Assembly: GCA_035606355.1 (NCBI GenBank)
Contig: DATNFO010000019.1
Coordinates: 1 to 27,715 of the forward strand
Direction of reading: 5' to 3'
DNA length: 27,715 nucleotides
Source: Sulfopaludibacter sp035606355
GTDB lineage: Bacteria > Acidobacteriota > Terriglobia > Bryobacterales > Bryobacteraceae
Every line of letters starts with the position of its first letter. Position 1 is the stretch's first letter. A program made the translations under genes and the position numbers. The notes beneath the pieces are model-generated. The model saw only the letters and a list, made by a program, of their open reading frames with translations, did not search any database and was not told the DNA's origin. Positions 1-7,100 of this stretch are shown piece by piece.

Positions 1-257
1 GAATTGTTGGATACAAGAAAAATTCAAACGGCTGGTTCCGAGGCTAGGCTACGTAAAGGCGATCTGGGCGATCGTGCATCTCCTCTGCAAGATCGTTTGG
101 AACATGCTTCACAAAGGTCAGACGTATCTGGAAAAAAGGGAAAACCACAACTCCGCAAGCAGCCAAACGCCGTGCTCAGAAAATCGCCCGGGAACTGCGA
201 ATTCCCGGTTACACCGTCAATATCAAACCCGCTACGGACGCAGCACTCCCATTGTGA
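1..257 (+). pseudogene. IS110-type transposase, C-terminal remnant, frameshifted
   Basis: Reading from base 2 gives a peptide containing RLGYVKAIWAIVHLLCKIVW and ending near TYLE (131-133). The rest of the expected tail continues in the next frame from about base 132 (KGKTTTPQAAKRRAQKIARE, then LRIPGYTVNIKP) to a TGA at 255-257. The pattern of K-A-I-W-A-xx-H-R/L-L, then xAKRRAQKxARxLRxxGY, is the C-terminal end of IS110-family (DEDD) transposases. The two halves are joined at a run of six A (132-137). The shift needed is +1, so the run is not in phase for the classical -1 slippage heptamer, and a disabling indel is the simpler reading. The 5' part lies outside the window, so I cannot say whether the rest is intact. 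Confidence 0.72.
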
Positions 258-261
258 CTTT

Positions 262-385
262 CAACGGAGCGGTAAAAGGTGCATCGAAAGGCGAATGGAG
301 CGCGACGAGAACAGCAGCCGGAGTTTTTCACGGGCCCCGTGAGGAAGCGGTAAAAGGTATATCTAAGCGCGACGAGAAGGGCGGA
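262..385 (-). repeat. Palindromic repeat family, cluster 1 (fragment)
   Basis: This is a partial copy of the window-wide repeat, in reverse orientation. It has a right half-arm ending GCGGTAAAAGGTGC (269-282), the linker GCGACGAGAACAGCAGCCGG (301-320), an AGTTTTTCACGGGCCCCGTG stretch, and a second half-arm GGAAGCGGTAAAAGGT (345-360). No full 90-nt hairpin remains. It lies between the transposase remnant and the L,D-transpeptidase gene. Confidence 0.8.
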
Positions 386-431
386 TTCATACACAGCGCG
401 TGGCATTCTGCGTGCCCCAGGGCAGGGCAGG

Positions 432-1445
432 ATGCGATTTCGTTGGGTAATACTTGCATTGGCCCCCGCGCTGTTAGTTGGTGCTCAGCAGCACCGTCCC
501 GCGCGCCCTGCGCGACGTGGACATGCCGAACGGCGATTGCCCGCCGCTCCGCGTTTCAACGCGGATGAAATAGAGAATCCGAATCAGCAGCCCATCAAAA
601 TGGGCGAGAAGGGCTCAGGCGTGGTGCGCGCCGAGATCTTGCTGGACCGCGCGTATTTCTCTCCAGGACAGATCGATGGCGATTTCGGATCGAACCTGCA
701 GAAGGCGGTCGCGGCCTATCAGCACAACGAGCACCTGCCGTCCACGGGCGCCATCGACGAAGCCACGTGGTCCGCGCTGAATCGCGACAACGCGCCGGTT
801 CTCGTCAAGTACAGCGTATCGCCCGACGACGTACGCGGTCCGTTCACCAAGCTGCCGCCGACGATGAAGGAGCAGGCCACGCTTCCATACCTGGGCTATG
901 CTTCTCCTCTCGACGAGCTCGCCGAACGCTTCCACTGCAGTCAAACCGTGCTGAAAGCGCTGAACCCCGACGTCGATATCGCACAAGCCGGCCAGATCAC
1001 GGTCCCGAGTGTGAACACGAAATCGCCGGGCGAGGCGGCGCGCATTGTGGTTTCGAAATCCGATAGCTCCGTTGCCGCGCTCGACGATTCCGGCAAGGTC
1101 ATCTGGTATGCCGTCGCGACCATCGGCAGCCAGCACGATCCGCTGCCCGTCGGAGATTGGAAGGTCCTCGGCATCAGCAAGAATCCAGTTTTTCATTACA
1201 ACGCGTCGCTGTTTTGGAATGCGCCCGATAAGAACGAGAAAGAGGTCATCAAGCCCGGGCCGCGCAACCCGGTGGGTGTGGTGTGGATCGACCTTTCCAA
1301 ACAGCATTACGGAATTCACGGCACGCCCGACCCGTCGCTGATCGGGCACGCATTTTCGCACGGGTGTATCCGCCTGACGAACTGGGATGCGTGGCAACTC
1401 GCATCCATGGTGAAACCCGGAACGCCCGTTTCGTTGAAGGAGTAA
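432..1445 (+). CDS. L,D-transpeptidase (YkuD) with peptidoglycan-binding and LysM-like regions
   Basis: Periplasmic enzyme expected to form 3-3 peptidoglycan cross-links or to attach proteins to the wall. The 337-residue protein opens with a signal peptide (hydrophobic residues 5-17). A PG_binding_1-like domain follows at about 57-118, with the typical xFSPGQIDGDFG and AVAAYQ pattern. A LysM-like stretch (about 153-193: LAERFHCSQTVLKALNPD...ITVP) comes next. The YkuD catalytic domain is at about 203-335, with the motif IHG (His296) and SHGCIRL (His310, Cys312 nucleophile). An upstream GGGCAGG supports the ATG at 432. The stop is followed after three bases by the M23 peptidase gene, so the two are almost certainly co-transcribed. 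The three-domain layout matches the ErfK/YkuD wall enzymes common in Acidobacteria and Proteobacteria. Confidence 0.92.
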   Translation: MRFRWVILALAPALLVGAQQHRPARPARRGHAERRLPAAPRFNADEIENPNQQPIKMGEKGSGVVRAEILLDRAYFSPGQIDGDFGSNLQKAVAAYQHNEHLPSTGAIDEATWSALNRDNAPVLVKYSVSPDDVRGPFTKLPPTMKEQATLPYLGYASPLDELAERFHCSQTVLKALNPDVDIAQAGQITVPSVNTKSPGEAARIVVSKSDSSVAALDDSGKVIWYAVATIGSQHDPLPVGDWKVLGISKNPVFHYNASLFWNAPDKNEKEVIKPGPRNPVGVVWIDLSKQHYGIHGTPDPSLIGHAFSHGCIRLTNWDAWQLASMVKPGTPVSLKE

Positions 1446-1448
1446 ACT

Positions 1449-2225
1449 ATGCAAGCTCGCCAGATTGCAAGCTTCGTTTTGGGATTCGCAGCAGGGTTGA
1501 TCTGTTTGTGCCTGGTGCTCTGGGCTACGGGCGCGCTACGCGTGGGACCGCCGAGTCCGTTCCAACAAACGGCGTTGGCCGGACCCGCTGTGCCCGCGCC
1601 ATCGGCGGGCGATCTCGCGGCTCGTGCGGCGCAACAGCAGCCGCGGCGGCCGGTCAATCCGCCTCCGTTTGAGGCCGGCAACACGACCGCTACGGCCGCT
1701 CCCGATAAGTCCGCTACTACGGGCGATGCCGACCGGTATGCATTCAATACCGATGGCCAACTCGCGATGCCCATTGCGGGCCTGAATCCTTTGACGCTCC
1801 ACGATACCTTTTCCGACGCGCGCGCAGGGCACATGCACGAAGCGCTCGATATACCCGCCGATCGGAACACGCCGGTGCACGCCGTGGTGGAAGGCAAGGT
1901 GGCGAAACTGTTCAACAGCAAGCAAGGCGGCACCACGGTTTACCAGTTCGACGACTCCGGGACATATTGTTACTATTACGCGCACCTGGACCACTACGCT
2001 CCAGGGATCAGGGAAGGCATGCTGCTGCACAAGGGCGAAGTGCTCGGGTACGTGGGCAGCACGGGCGATGCATCGCCCAATGCTCCGCATTTGCACCTGG
2101 CTGTTTTTCGCTTGGGACCGGAGAAGCAGTGGTGGAAGGGCGATGCTGTGGATCCGCTGCCGTTGCTGAAGCAATCGGTGCAGCAGCCGGGAGCGGCGAC
2201 GGGCGCCGCGACGACAAAGGAGTAG
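1449..2225 (+). CDS. M23 family metallopeptidase (LytM domain)
   Basis: Zinc-dependent endopeptidase fold acting on peptidoglycan, or a LytM factor regulating wall hydrolases. There is one N-terminal membrane anchor (residues 7-30), then a Pro/Ala-rich linker to about residue 100, then the LytM domain (about 114-240). The zinc ligand pattern is complete: H130-x3-D134 (HEALD), H179 (YAHLD) and H214-x-H216 (PHLHLAV). A degenerate active site is therefore not indicated. The protein has 258 residues with no coiled coil, unlike EnvC/NlpD. The gene starts 3 nt after the L,D-transpeptidase stop (AAGGAG just upstream), giving a two-gene peptidoglycan-remodelling operon. A repeat cluster begins 20 nt after its stop. 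Confidence 0.9.
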   Translation: MQARQIASFVLGFAAGLICLCLVLWATGALRVGPPSPFQQTALAGPAVPAPSAGDLAARAAQQQPRRPVNPPPFEAGNTTATAAPDKSATTGDADRYAFNTDGQLAMPIAGLNPLTLHDTFSDARAGHMHEALDIPADRNTPVHAVVEGKVAKLFNSKQGGTTVYQFDDSGTYCYYYAHLDHYAPGIREGMLLHKGEVLGYVGSTGDASPNAPHLHLAVFRLGPEKQWWKGDAVDPLPLLKQSVQQPGAATGAATTKE

Positions 2226-2245
2226 CAAACGCGTCCTTTCGATGT

Positions 2246-2602
2246 GCACCTTTTACCGCTCCCTCACGGGGTTGTGAAAAAATCCGGCTGCCGTTCTCGT
2301 CGCATTCCGTCCGCCTTTCGATGCACCTTTTACCGCTCCCTCACGGTCGCGGCTCCGTTAGCAGAATCAACTACATACTGAGCCGTGACCGTAAGGGAGC
2401 GGTAAAAGGTGCCGGGAATGCCAGTGCGTTTGAACGCGGCAAAAAAGCGATTCGATATTTTTTCACAACCCCTCATGGTCGCGGCTCCGTCATGTGAATC
2501 AAGTAAATACGGAGCCGTGACCGTTAGGGAGCGGCAAATGATGCTCTCACTACCCAGGCGCTTGTACGCGGGAAATAAGTAAGTAAGGGCGGTAAACGGT
2601 GC
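2246..2602 (+). repeat. Palindromic repeat family, cluster 2 (one full hairpin, one degenerate hairpin, two half-arms)
   Basis: The full unit is 2323-2412, exactly 90 nt. The left arm GCACCTTTTACCGCTCCCTC and on to 2358 pairs with the right arm ending GGGAGCGGTAAAAGGTGC, giving about 35 paired positions with three mismatches and a loop of about 20 nt (TTAGCAGAATCAACTACATA). A half-arm lies at 2246-2269, a partly eroded hairpin at 2469-2544 and another half-arm at 2577-2602. The perfect 16-nt inverted repeat GGGGTTGTGAAAAAAT (2268-2283) / ATTTTTTCACAACCCC (2457-2472) surrounds the full hairpin. The cluster fills the gap between two convergent genes. I see no coding sequence in it. Confidence 0.9.
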
Positions 2603-2604
2603 TG

Positions 2605-2811
2605 CTACCACTCCCTGTTCTTCGAGACTACCAACGCCAGGAGCCCTGCGAAGATGACGAGCGGCGGCGCTCCCAGGATCAGAATTCCCGAATTCAGCAC
2701 TCGCGCGCGGGCCTGGTTCTGCGCGTGTGCGGTACGAAAGCACATCACGCATTGAGCGCCGGCAGGAATCGTCAGCACCGCGGCTAACGCGGCAATTCGT
2801 ATTATCCCCAT
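2605..2811 (-). CDS. Small CxxC membrane protein, last gene of the cox operon
   Basis: 68 residues. Residues 1-20 look like a signal peptide or first membrane segment, followed directly by C21-V-M-C24-F, a short polar linker, a second membrane segment (about 42-63) and a SKNREW tail. The ATG (2809-2811) overlaps the last 10 bases of ctaE (GTATGGGGATAA), which indicates translational coupling. I cannot assign a family. From memory, short CxMC(Y/F) two-segment proteins recur in Acidobacteria. Position and size suggest an accessory or subunit-IV-like partner of the oxidase, and the CxxC pair could bind metal or take part in thiol chemistry; both are inference. An in-frame upstream ATG (2841) would add ten residues inside ctaE and is less likely. 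Confidence 0.7.
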   Translation of the reverse strand: MGIIRIAALAAVLTIPAGAQCVMCFRTAHAQNQARARVLNSGILILGAPPLVIFAGLLALVVSKNREW

Positions 2812-3449
2812 ACGTACATCAGCACCATCAGGTAAATCCACAGCGCATCCAGAAAATGCCAGTAGATCGCGCTGATGTCGATGGCGGTCCGCTTGGCCGG
2901 GCCGAGCTGCAGCCTGAGTGCCTGCACATCCACATAGACGAGCGCCGTCACTCCGCCGAGGAGGTGCACTGCGTGCGCCGCCGTGAGCACGTAAAAGAAC
3001 GAACTACTCGGATTCGTCGCGATGAAAACGCCCTCATTGCGCAATTGCCGCCAGGCAAACGCCTGCCCGACCAGAAATAAAATGCCGAGCACCGTTCCGG
3101 CACTCCACCAAAAATTGAACTTCGTCCGATGCCGCGCCTTTAACGCCCTGCGCGATATATCCAGAAGAAAGCTGGATGCCAGCAGGATCGCCGTGTTCAC
3201 CCACAGGATGGGCGGTTTATGAAGGCTGGTCCAATCGTCAGACATGCCGCGGCGCACGATGAACGCGCTGGTGAGCGCGGCGAACACCATGATGGTGGCC
3301 GCCAGCAGCACGAACAGGCCGGTGAAAGACGCACGACGATCCGCCCCGCGGCCGTCACTGCCGTCTCCGTCGCCCCAACCGCGATCCACCGGGGGCGGAG
3401 GCGGCGGCCCTTGCACCACATCCCTCGCTGCAGGCATATTTTTCATCAT
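2802..3449 (-). CDS. ctaE: Cytochrome c oxidase subunit III
   Basis: Heme-copper oxidase subunit III, membrane-bound, which stabilises the catalytic core. From the ATG at 3449 the protein has 215 residues. A polar, Pro/Gly/Asp-rich N-terminus is followed by about five membrane helices. The family signatures are AHAVHLLGG and YWHFLDALWIYL near the C-terminus. The five-helix length of roughly 200 residues matches the short bacterial form. I chose 3449 because it lies 4 nt after the ctaD stop with GAGG about nine bases upstream. The frame stays open further upstream but that would overlap ctaD. The gene shares its last 10 nt with the small downstream gene. Confidence 0.9.
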   Translation of the reverse strand: MMKNMPAARDVVQGPPPPPPVDRGWGDGDGSDGRGADRRASFTGLFVLLAATIMVFAALTSAFIVRRGMSDDWTSLHKPPILWVNTAILLASSFLLDISRRALKARHRTKFNFWWSAGTVLGILFLVGQAFAWRQLRNEGVFIATNPSSSFFYVLTAAHAVHLLGGVTALVYVDVQALRLQLGPAKRTAIDISAIYWHFLDALWIYLMVLMYVWG

Positions 3450-3453
3450 CGCA

Positions 3454-5118
3454 TCATGCCTCGGAGCGGATGTTCGGAGCGTCGGTTTGCATCGTAAAAT
3501 CGGCCGGCGCGCCCGGCGAACTGTATTCGTAAGGACCGTGGTGGACCACCGGATGCGCCGCATCGGTCCATTCGAGCGTAGTGGCCTCCCACGGATTCAG
3601 TGCGGCGCGCGGACCCTTCTTGAGACTCCAGAACAGGTTCGCGACGAAGATCAATTGCGCGGCGGCGACGGTGTAGGCTGCGTGCGTGATGAATCGATGG
3701 AGCGGCATCAGCGCACCGAGAAAGTCGACGCTGGTGAAATCCGGGTAGCGTCGCGGAGTTCCCGCCAGGCCGAGCAAGTGCATCGGAATGAACAGCGCGT
3801 ACACGCCGGCGAAGGTCAGGTAGAAATGCAGTTTTCCGAGCCGCTCATTCAGCGTGCGCCCAAACATGCGGGGAAACCAGAAGAACGTGCCGGCGAAGAT
3901 TCCGAACGTCGCGGCCACACCCATGATCATGTGGAAGTGCGCAACCACGAAGGCCGTATCGTGAAAGTAGAGGTCGAGCGCCGGCTGCCCGAGCACGATA
4001 CCGCTGAGCCCTCCCGTTACGAACACCGAGACGAAGCCGATGGCGAAGAGCATCGCGGTGGTGAAGCGGAGGCGGCCGCCCCACATGGTGCCGATCCAGT
4101 TGAACGTCTTGATGGCCGACGGCACACCGATGGCGAGCGTGAGCAATGAGAACGCGACAGCCGAATACGGACTCATGCCGCTCATGAACATGTGGTGGCC
4201 CCAAACCACGAAGCCGAGAAACGCGATGGCGATCATGGCGTACACCATCGCCCGATACCCAAAGACCGGTTTGCGCGAAAACGCCGAGAGCACGTGCGAC
4301 ACGATGCCCATTCCCGGAATGATCGCGATGTACACCTCCGGATGGCCGAAGAACCAGAACAGATGCTGCCACAGGAGCGGCGAGCCGCCGGCGCGTCCCG
4401 GGATCGACGTATCGTTGAAATAAAGGCCGGCGGGCAGGAAGAAGCTGGTGCCTGCGGAGCGGTCAAGCAGGAGCAGCACTGCCGCGCCCAGCAGCACCGC
4501 GAACGCCAGCAGACTGAGAAGCGCCGTAATCAGCCAGGACCAGCAGGGCAGCGGCATGCGCATCAGCGTCATGCCCTTGCAGCGCAGGTCGGCGATGGTG
4601 GCGACGAAGTTGATGGAGCCCATTACCGACGCCACGCAGAAGATGCCGATGCTGACGATCCACAGCGTCTGCCCGAGTCCTTCGCCGGGACCCGCAATGC
4701 GGCCCACGGCGCTGAGAGGCGGATACGCGGTCCAGCCGGAAATGGGCGCTCCGCCTTCCACAAAGAACGCAGAGAGCAGGACGGCGAGCGACGCCGCAGT
4801 GGTCCAGAACGAAAACATATTGAGGCGTGGGAACGCCATCTCGCGAGCGCCGATTTGCAGCGGCAGGAAGTAATTGCCGAAGGCGCTCTGTGGCACCACG
4901 GTCAAAACGAAAAAGACCATCAGGGTGCCGTGCATCGTCATTAGCGAGAGGTACAACTCCGGCGAAATGGCGCCTCCGAGCGCCTTGGGACGCACCACGT
5001 GATAGCGCATCACCAGCGAAAGCGCCACGCCGAGCAGCACGCTGAACAGGCCCAGGAAATAATACTGCTTGCCGATGGTTCGGTGGTCCGTGCTAAAGAT
5101 CCGGCGCCGCAGGGTCAT
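3454..5118 (-). CDS. ctaD: Cytochrome c oxidase subunit I (aa3-type, A1-like)
   Basis: Catalytic subunit that reduces O2 to water and pumps protons; about 12 membrane helices in 554 residues. Heme a ligands are H63 (TMHGT) and H396 (AHFH), and the heme a3 ligand is H394. CuB ligands are H259 (FGHPEVY, with Tyr263 for the His-Tyr crosslink), H308 and H309 (WGHHMF). Glu261 in HPEVY marks the A1 class, and the K-channel lysine K337 (SAIKTFNW) is present. Oddly, the D-channel entrance reads IGAREMAFPRLN, with Glu93 where the family normally has Asp; the following Asn100 is kept. The ATG at 5118 overlaps the ctaC stop (ATGA). An in-frame start 108 nt upstream would lie inside ctaC and was rejected. 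Confidence 0.95.
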   Translation of the reverse strand: MTLRRRIFSTDHRTIGKQYYFLGLFSVLLGVALSLVMRYHVVRPKALGGAISPELYLSLMTMHGTLMVFFVLTVVPQSAFGNYFLPLQIGAREMAFPRLNMFSFWTTAASLAVLLSAFFVEGGAPISGWTAYPPLSAVGRIAGPGEGLGQTLWIVSIGIFCVASVMGSINFVATIADLRCKGMTLMRMPLPCWSWLITALLSLLAFAVLLGAAVLLLLDRSAGTSFFLPAGLYFNDTSIPGRAGGSPLLWQHLFWFFGHPEVYIAIIPGMGIVSHVLSAFSRKPVFGYRAMVYAMIAIAFLGFVVWGHHMFMSGMSPYSAVAFSLLTLAIGVPSAIKTFNWIGTMWGGRLRFTTAMLFAIGFVSVFVTGGLSGIVLGQPALDLYFHDTAFVVAHFHMIMGVAATFGIFAGTFFWFPRMFGRTLNERLGKLHFYLTFAGVYALFIPMHLLGLAGTPRRYPDFTSVDFLGALMPLHRFITHAAYTVAAAQLIFVANLFWSLKKGPRAALNPWEATTLEWTDAAHPVVHHGPYEYSSPGAPADFTMQTDAPNIRSEA

Positions 5119-5909
5119 CGCTTCTGCGCTTCCCTTGCGGCGAGCCAGGCGTCGAACTCGCGCTGCGTCATCACCTGCATGGTGGTGCGCATTTGCGAGT
5201 GACCGAGGCCGCAGAGTTCCGAGCACGGCACCTCGAACGTGCCTGTGCGCTCTGCCTGAAAGTGGAGTGGAATATCCATGCCGGGCACCAGATCCTGCTT
5301 GAGGCGCAGCTCGCGCACGAAGAAGCTGTGAATCACGTCTCGCGAGCGCAGAATCAGCTTCACCGGACGATTCACCGGAACGCGCAGTGTGGCGGACACG
5401 ATATCGTCGCGGCTTGCAGGGTCGGCGTCGTCGAGTCCCACCGGATTGCCCGCGGCATCGTTGATGAACCGGAGCGCCGTGCGGCCGAATTTGCCGTCCG
5501 GCCCGGCATAACGAAAGCTCCAGGCGAACTGCTTCGCCGTCACCTCAATGGGAAGCGCGTCAGCGGGGGCTTCATCGAAATGCACGCGTGCCCAGAGTTT
5601 GGTTCCCGCGAGCGCGAGGCCCAGGAAGACGATTGCCGTCGAGACCGTCCAGAGGAATTCCAGGCGCCGGTCGCCGTGGGAGTATTGCGCGCGCCCTTGA
5701 TTTCCGCGCTGGCGGAAGCGCACCAACACGATCGCGAGCGCCGCCTGAGCGAGGAAGAAAATGACGCCGCAGAGAATGATGGTGCGCAGGAACTGTTCGT
5801 CGTAGGCCGCTGCGTGGGCGTCAATTCCCGGTGGAAACCACCAGATTTTGGCCGCGAAGAGCCACACGACACCGGCAGCAAGGACGCCCAGGATCGCAGC
5901 AAGCAGCAT
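5115..5909 (-). CDS. ctaC: Cytochrome c oxidase subunit II (CuA)
   Basis: Accepts electrons from cytochrome c through a binuclear CuA centre on the outer face of the membrane. The protein has 264 residues, with a hydrophobic N-terminus (1-21), membrane helices at about 43-64 and 86-104, then the cupredoxin domain. All CuA ligands are visible: H194 (VIHSF), C229, E231, C233, H237 and M240 in CSELCGLGHSQM. The electron-entry aromatic region QFAWSFRY (W130) is present. There is no fused cytochrome c domain, so this is the aa3 rather than the caa3 type. The gene starts 24 nt after the carD stop with AGAAAGA ahead of the ATG, and its stop overlaps the ctaD start. Confidence 0.94.
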   Translation of the reverse strand: MLLAAILGVLAAGVVWLFAAKIWWFPPGIDAHAAAYDEQFLRTIILCGVIFFLAQAALAIVLVRFRQRGNQGRAQYSHGDRRLEFLWTVSTAIVFLGLALAGTKLWARVHFDEAPADALPIEVTAKQFAWSFRYAGPDGKFGRTALRFINDAAGNPVGLDDADPASRDDIVSATLRVPVNRPVKLILRSRDVIHSFFVRELRLKQDLVPGMDIPLHFQAERTGTFEVPCSELCGLGHSQMRTTMQVMTQREFDAWLAAREAQKR

Positions 5910-5933
5910 CGCGTCTTTCTGCGACCGTCTGCC

Positions 5934-6443
5934 TTATGCGTTGAACGCGTGTGCCAGGCCGGCCTTCGCCAGCGCGCGCTGCAGCATGTTGGCCGCATGC
6001 AGCTCCGGCACGTTGCGGGCGATGGAAATCTCCGATACCAGCATGTATCGCGCGCGGTCCAGCATCTTCTTCTCGCGGAAGCTCAGCGGCTTTTCCAGAT
6101 GCAACTGCAGCAGCGCGCGAAATACTTCGGCCGCATGCAGCAGGTTGCCGCTCTGCATCCTATCGGTGTTCTCTTTGTAGCGGATCTTCCAATCCGGATT
6201 CACGGAACAGGTTCCGTTAGAGAGATACGAAAGAATGCGCGAGATCTCCCGGTCTTTCGTCACCCTGCGAAGACCTATATCCGCGGCATTGGAGAACGGC
6301 ACAAGCACAGTCATGCTGTTGACTCCGAAACGCAGCAGATAGAATTTTTCGTAGGAAGCGCCGAACGAGCGGGTGCTGATATTCTCGATGATCCCAACTC
6401 CCTGGTTGGGATAGACGACTTTATCGCCGATCTGAAAGGTCAT
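5934..6443 (-). CDS. carD: CarD-family RNA polymerase-binding transcription regulator
   Basis: CarD-type regulators bind the RNA polymerase beta subunit and stabilise the open promoter complex. The 169-residue protein has the N-terminal RNAP-interacting Tudor-like domain (1-60: FQIGDKVVYPNQGVGIIE) and the helical DNA-binding domain. The latter includes W85 in NPDWKIRYKEN, matching the tryptophan that wedges into the upstream edge of the bubble in mycobacterial and Thermus CarD. The ATG at 6443 begins exactly at the conserved domain and has GGGGGA about eight bases upstream. A TTG six codons earlier is possible but adds a non-conserved tail. It lies 24 nt upstream of ctaC on the same strand, so it probably heads the oxidase operon. 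A good sigma70-type promoter lies at 6500-6528. Confidence 0.9.
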   Translation of the reverse strand: MTFQIGDKVVYPNQGVGIIENISTRSFGASYEKFYLLRFGVNSMTVLVPFSNAADIGLRRVTKDREISRILSYLSNGTCSVNPDWKIRYKENTDRMQSGNLLHAAEVFRALLQLHLEKPLSFREKKMLDRARYMLVSEISIARNVPELHAANMLQRALAKAGLAHAFNA

Positions 6444-6499
6444 ACGGGCGGTCCCCCACAAACCACCAGTGTTGTCATGTTGCTCACAACAACTCTTGA

Positions 6500-6528
6500 A
6501 TGGTACGCTTGCCGACCAACACTGTCAA
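6500..6528 (-). promoter_or_regulatory. Predicted sigma70-type promoter of carD-cox
   Basis: On the minus strand: TTGACA (6523-6528), 17-bp spacer, TACCAT (6500-6505). The -35 is perfect and the -10 matches 4 of 6. The start point would be near 6493, leaving an untranslated leader of about 50 nt before the carD ATG. Just downstream of the predicted start, 6471-6490 holds GTTGT-N10-ACAAC, with GTTG-CTCA-CAAC nested inside, which is a possible operator or leader hairpin. Confidence 0.68.
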
Positions 6529-6671
6529 GAGGGTAAACTGCTACAAAAGGGCGGATAAATGGGTTTATTCAGACACAGATGGAAGCCCAGCGACGGCGCG
6601 TGAAAACACGCGGGGGCGCAATACACCTGAACGAGGTGTTGCCTCTCCCCAACTCGCCGGATGCAGCCCCG

Positions 6672-6986
6672 TCAGAGTTCGGGAACCGCCGGCTCCTCGC
6701 CGATCTCCTCCTCGCGCAAGAGTCCGCGCTCAGCCAGTAAGAGGCGGCGCAGGGTGCGCAGATCGTTCAGGATTCTCCTGCTCGTCGTGATATGGAGGTT
6801 GAGTTTTGCGAGGTTATATGAGACCAGAAGAAGCGCCTCTTTGCGCCGTTCCGCGCCTTCGCGCTCCGCCGCAGCGAGTTCTTCTTCCACATCGCGCCGT
6901 GCCTCAGCTAGCGACTCGGCGAGCATCGCAACATATTCGTGCGACCCTTCGATACTGTCAAACGGCGTCTCAGCTTGATAGCTCAC
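6672..6986 (-). CDS. Hypothetical coiled-coil protein
   Basis: 104 residues, rich in Glu, Arg, Leu and Ala, without signal peptide or membrane segment. Residues 20-100 have continuous helical, heptad-like spacing (AESLAEARRDVEEELAAAER, then LRTLRRLLLAERGLL), so a cytoplasmic coiled coil is likely. The GTG start at 6984-6986 has AAAGG about eight bases upstream. The gene is followed by a gap of about 230 nt before carD and has the same orientation. I do not recognise a family. The opposite-strand reading frames are longer in places but have no domain signature or ribosome-binding site. Confidence 0.6.
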   Translation of the reverse strand: MSYQAETPFDSIEGSHEYVAMLAESLAEARRDVEEELAAAEREGAERRKEALLLVSYNLAKLNLHITTSRRILNDLRTLRRLLLAERGLLREEEIGEEPAVPEL

Positions 6987-7100
6987 GTTCGCGCCTTTCC
7001 GACCGTCGATGGCCCTGCGTAAGTTTGCTGCAATATCTGAGTTCCCTCATTGTCGCATAACTGTAAAGAATCGAGACGGGCACTATGGACGGCAATCGGC

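Noticed and set aside
131..140. Programmed -1 frameshift (A6G heptamer) in the transposase
   Set aside because: The frame change needed is +1 and the A6G run is out of phase for the X XXY YYZ slip; IS110 transposases are not known to need frameshifting.
2246..2602. Repeat clusters as a CRISPR array
   Set aside because: Units are long palindromes with conserved loops and conserved linkers, not short repeats with unique spacers; no cas genes in the window.
2330..2752. Long minus-strand reading frame through repeat cluster 2 into the small cox gene
   Set aside because: Its peptide is mostly translated repeat arms and linkers; similar LPHGRGSV or TVTAPYVVD peptides appear at every repeat cluster. 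No start signal or domain.
6622..6640. Hairpin ACACCT-GAACG-AGGTGT between the coiled-coil gene and carD as terminator
   Set aside because: Only six base pairs and no T-run on either side; too weak to call.
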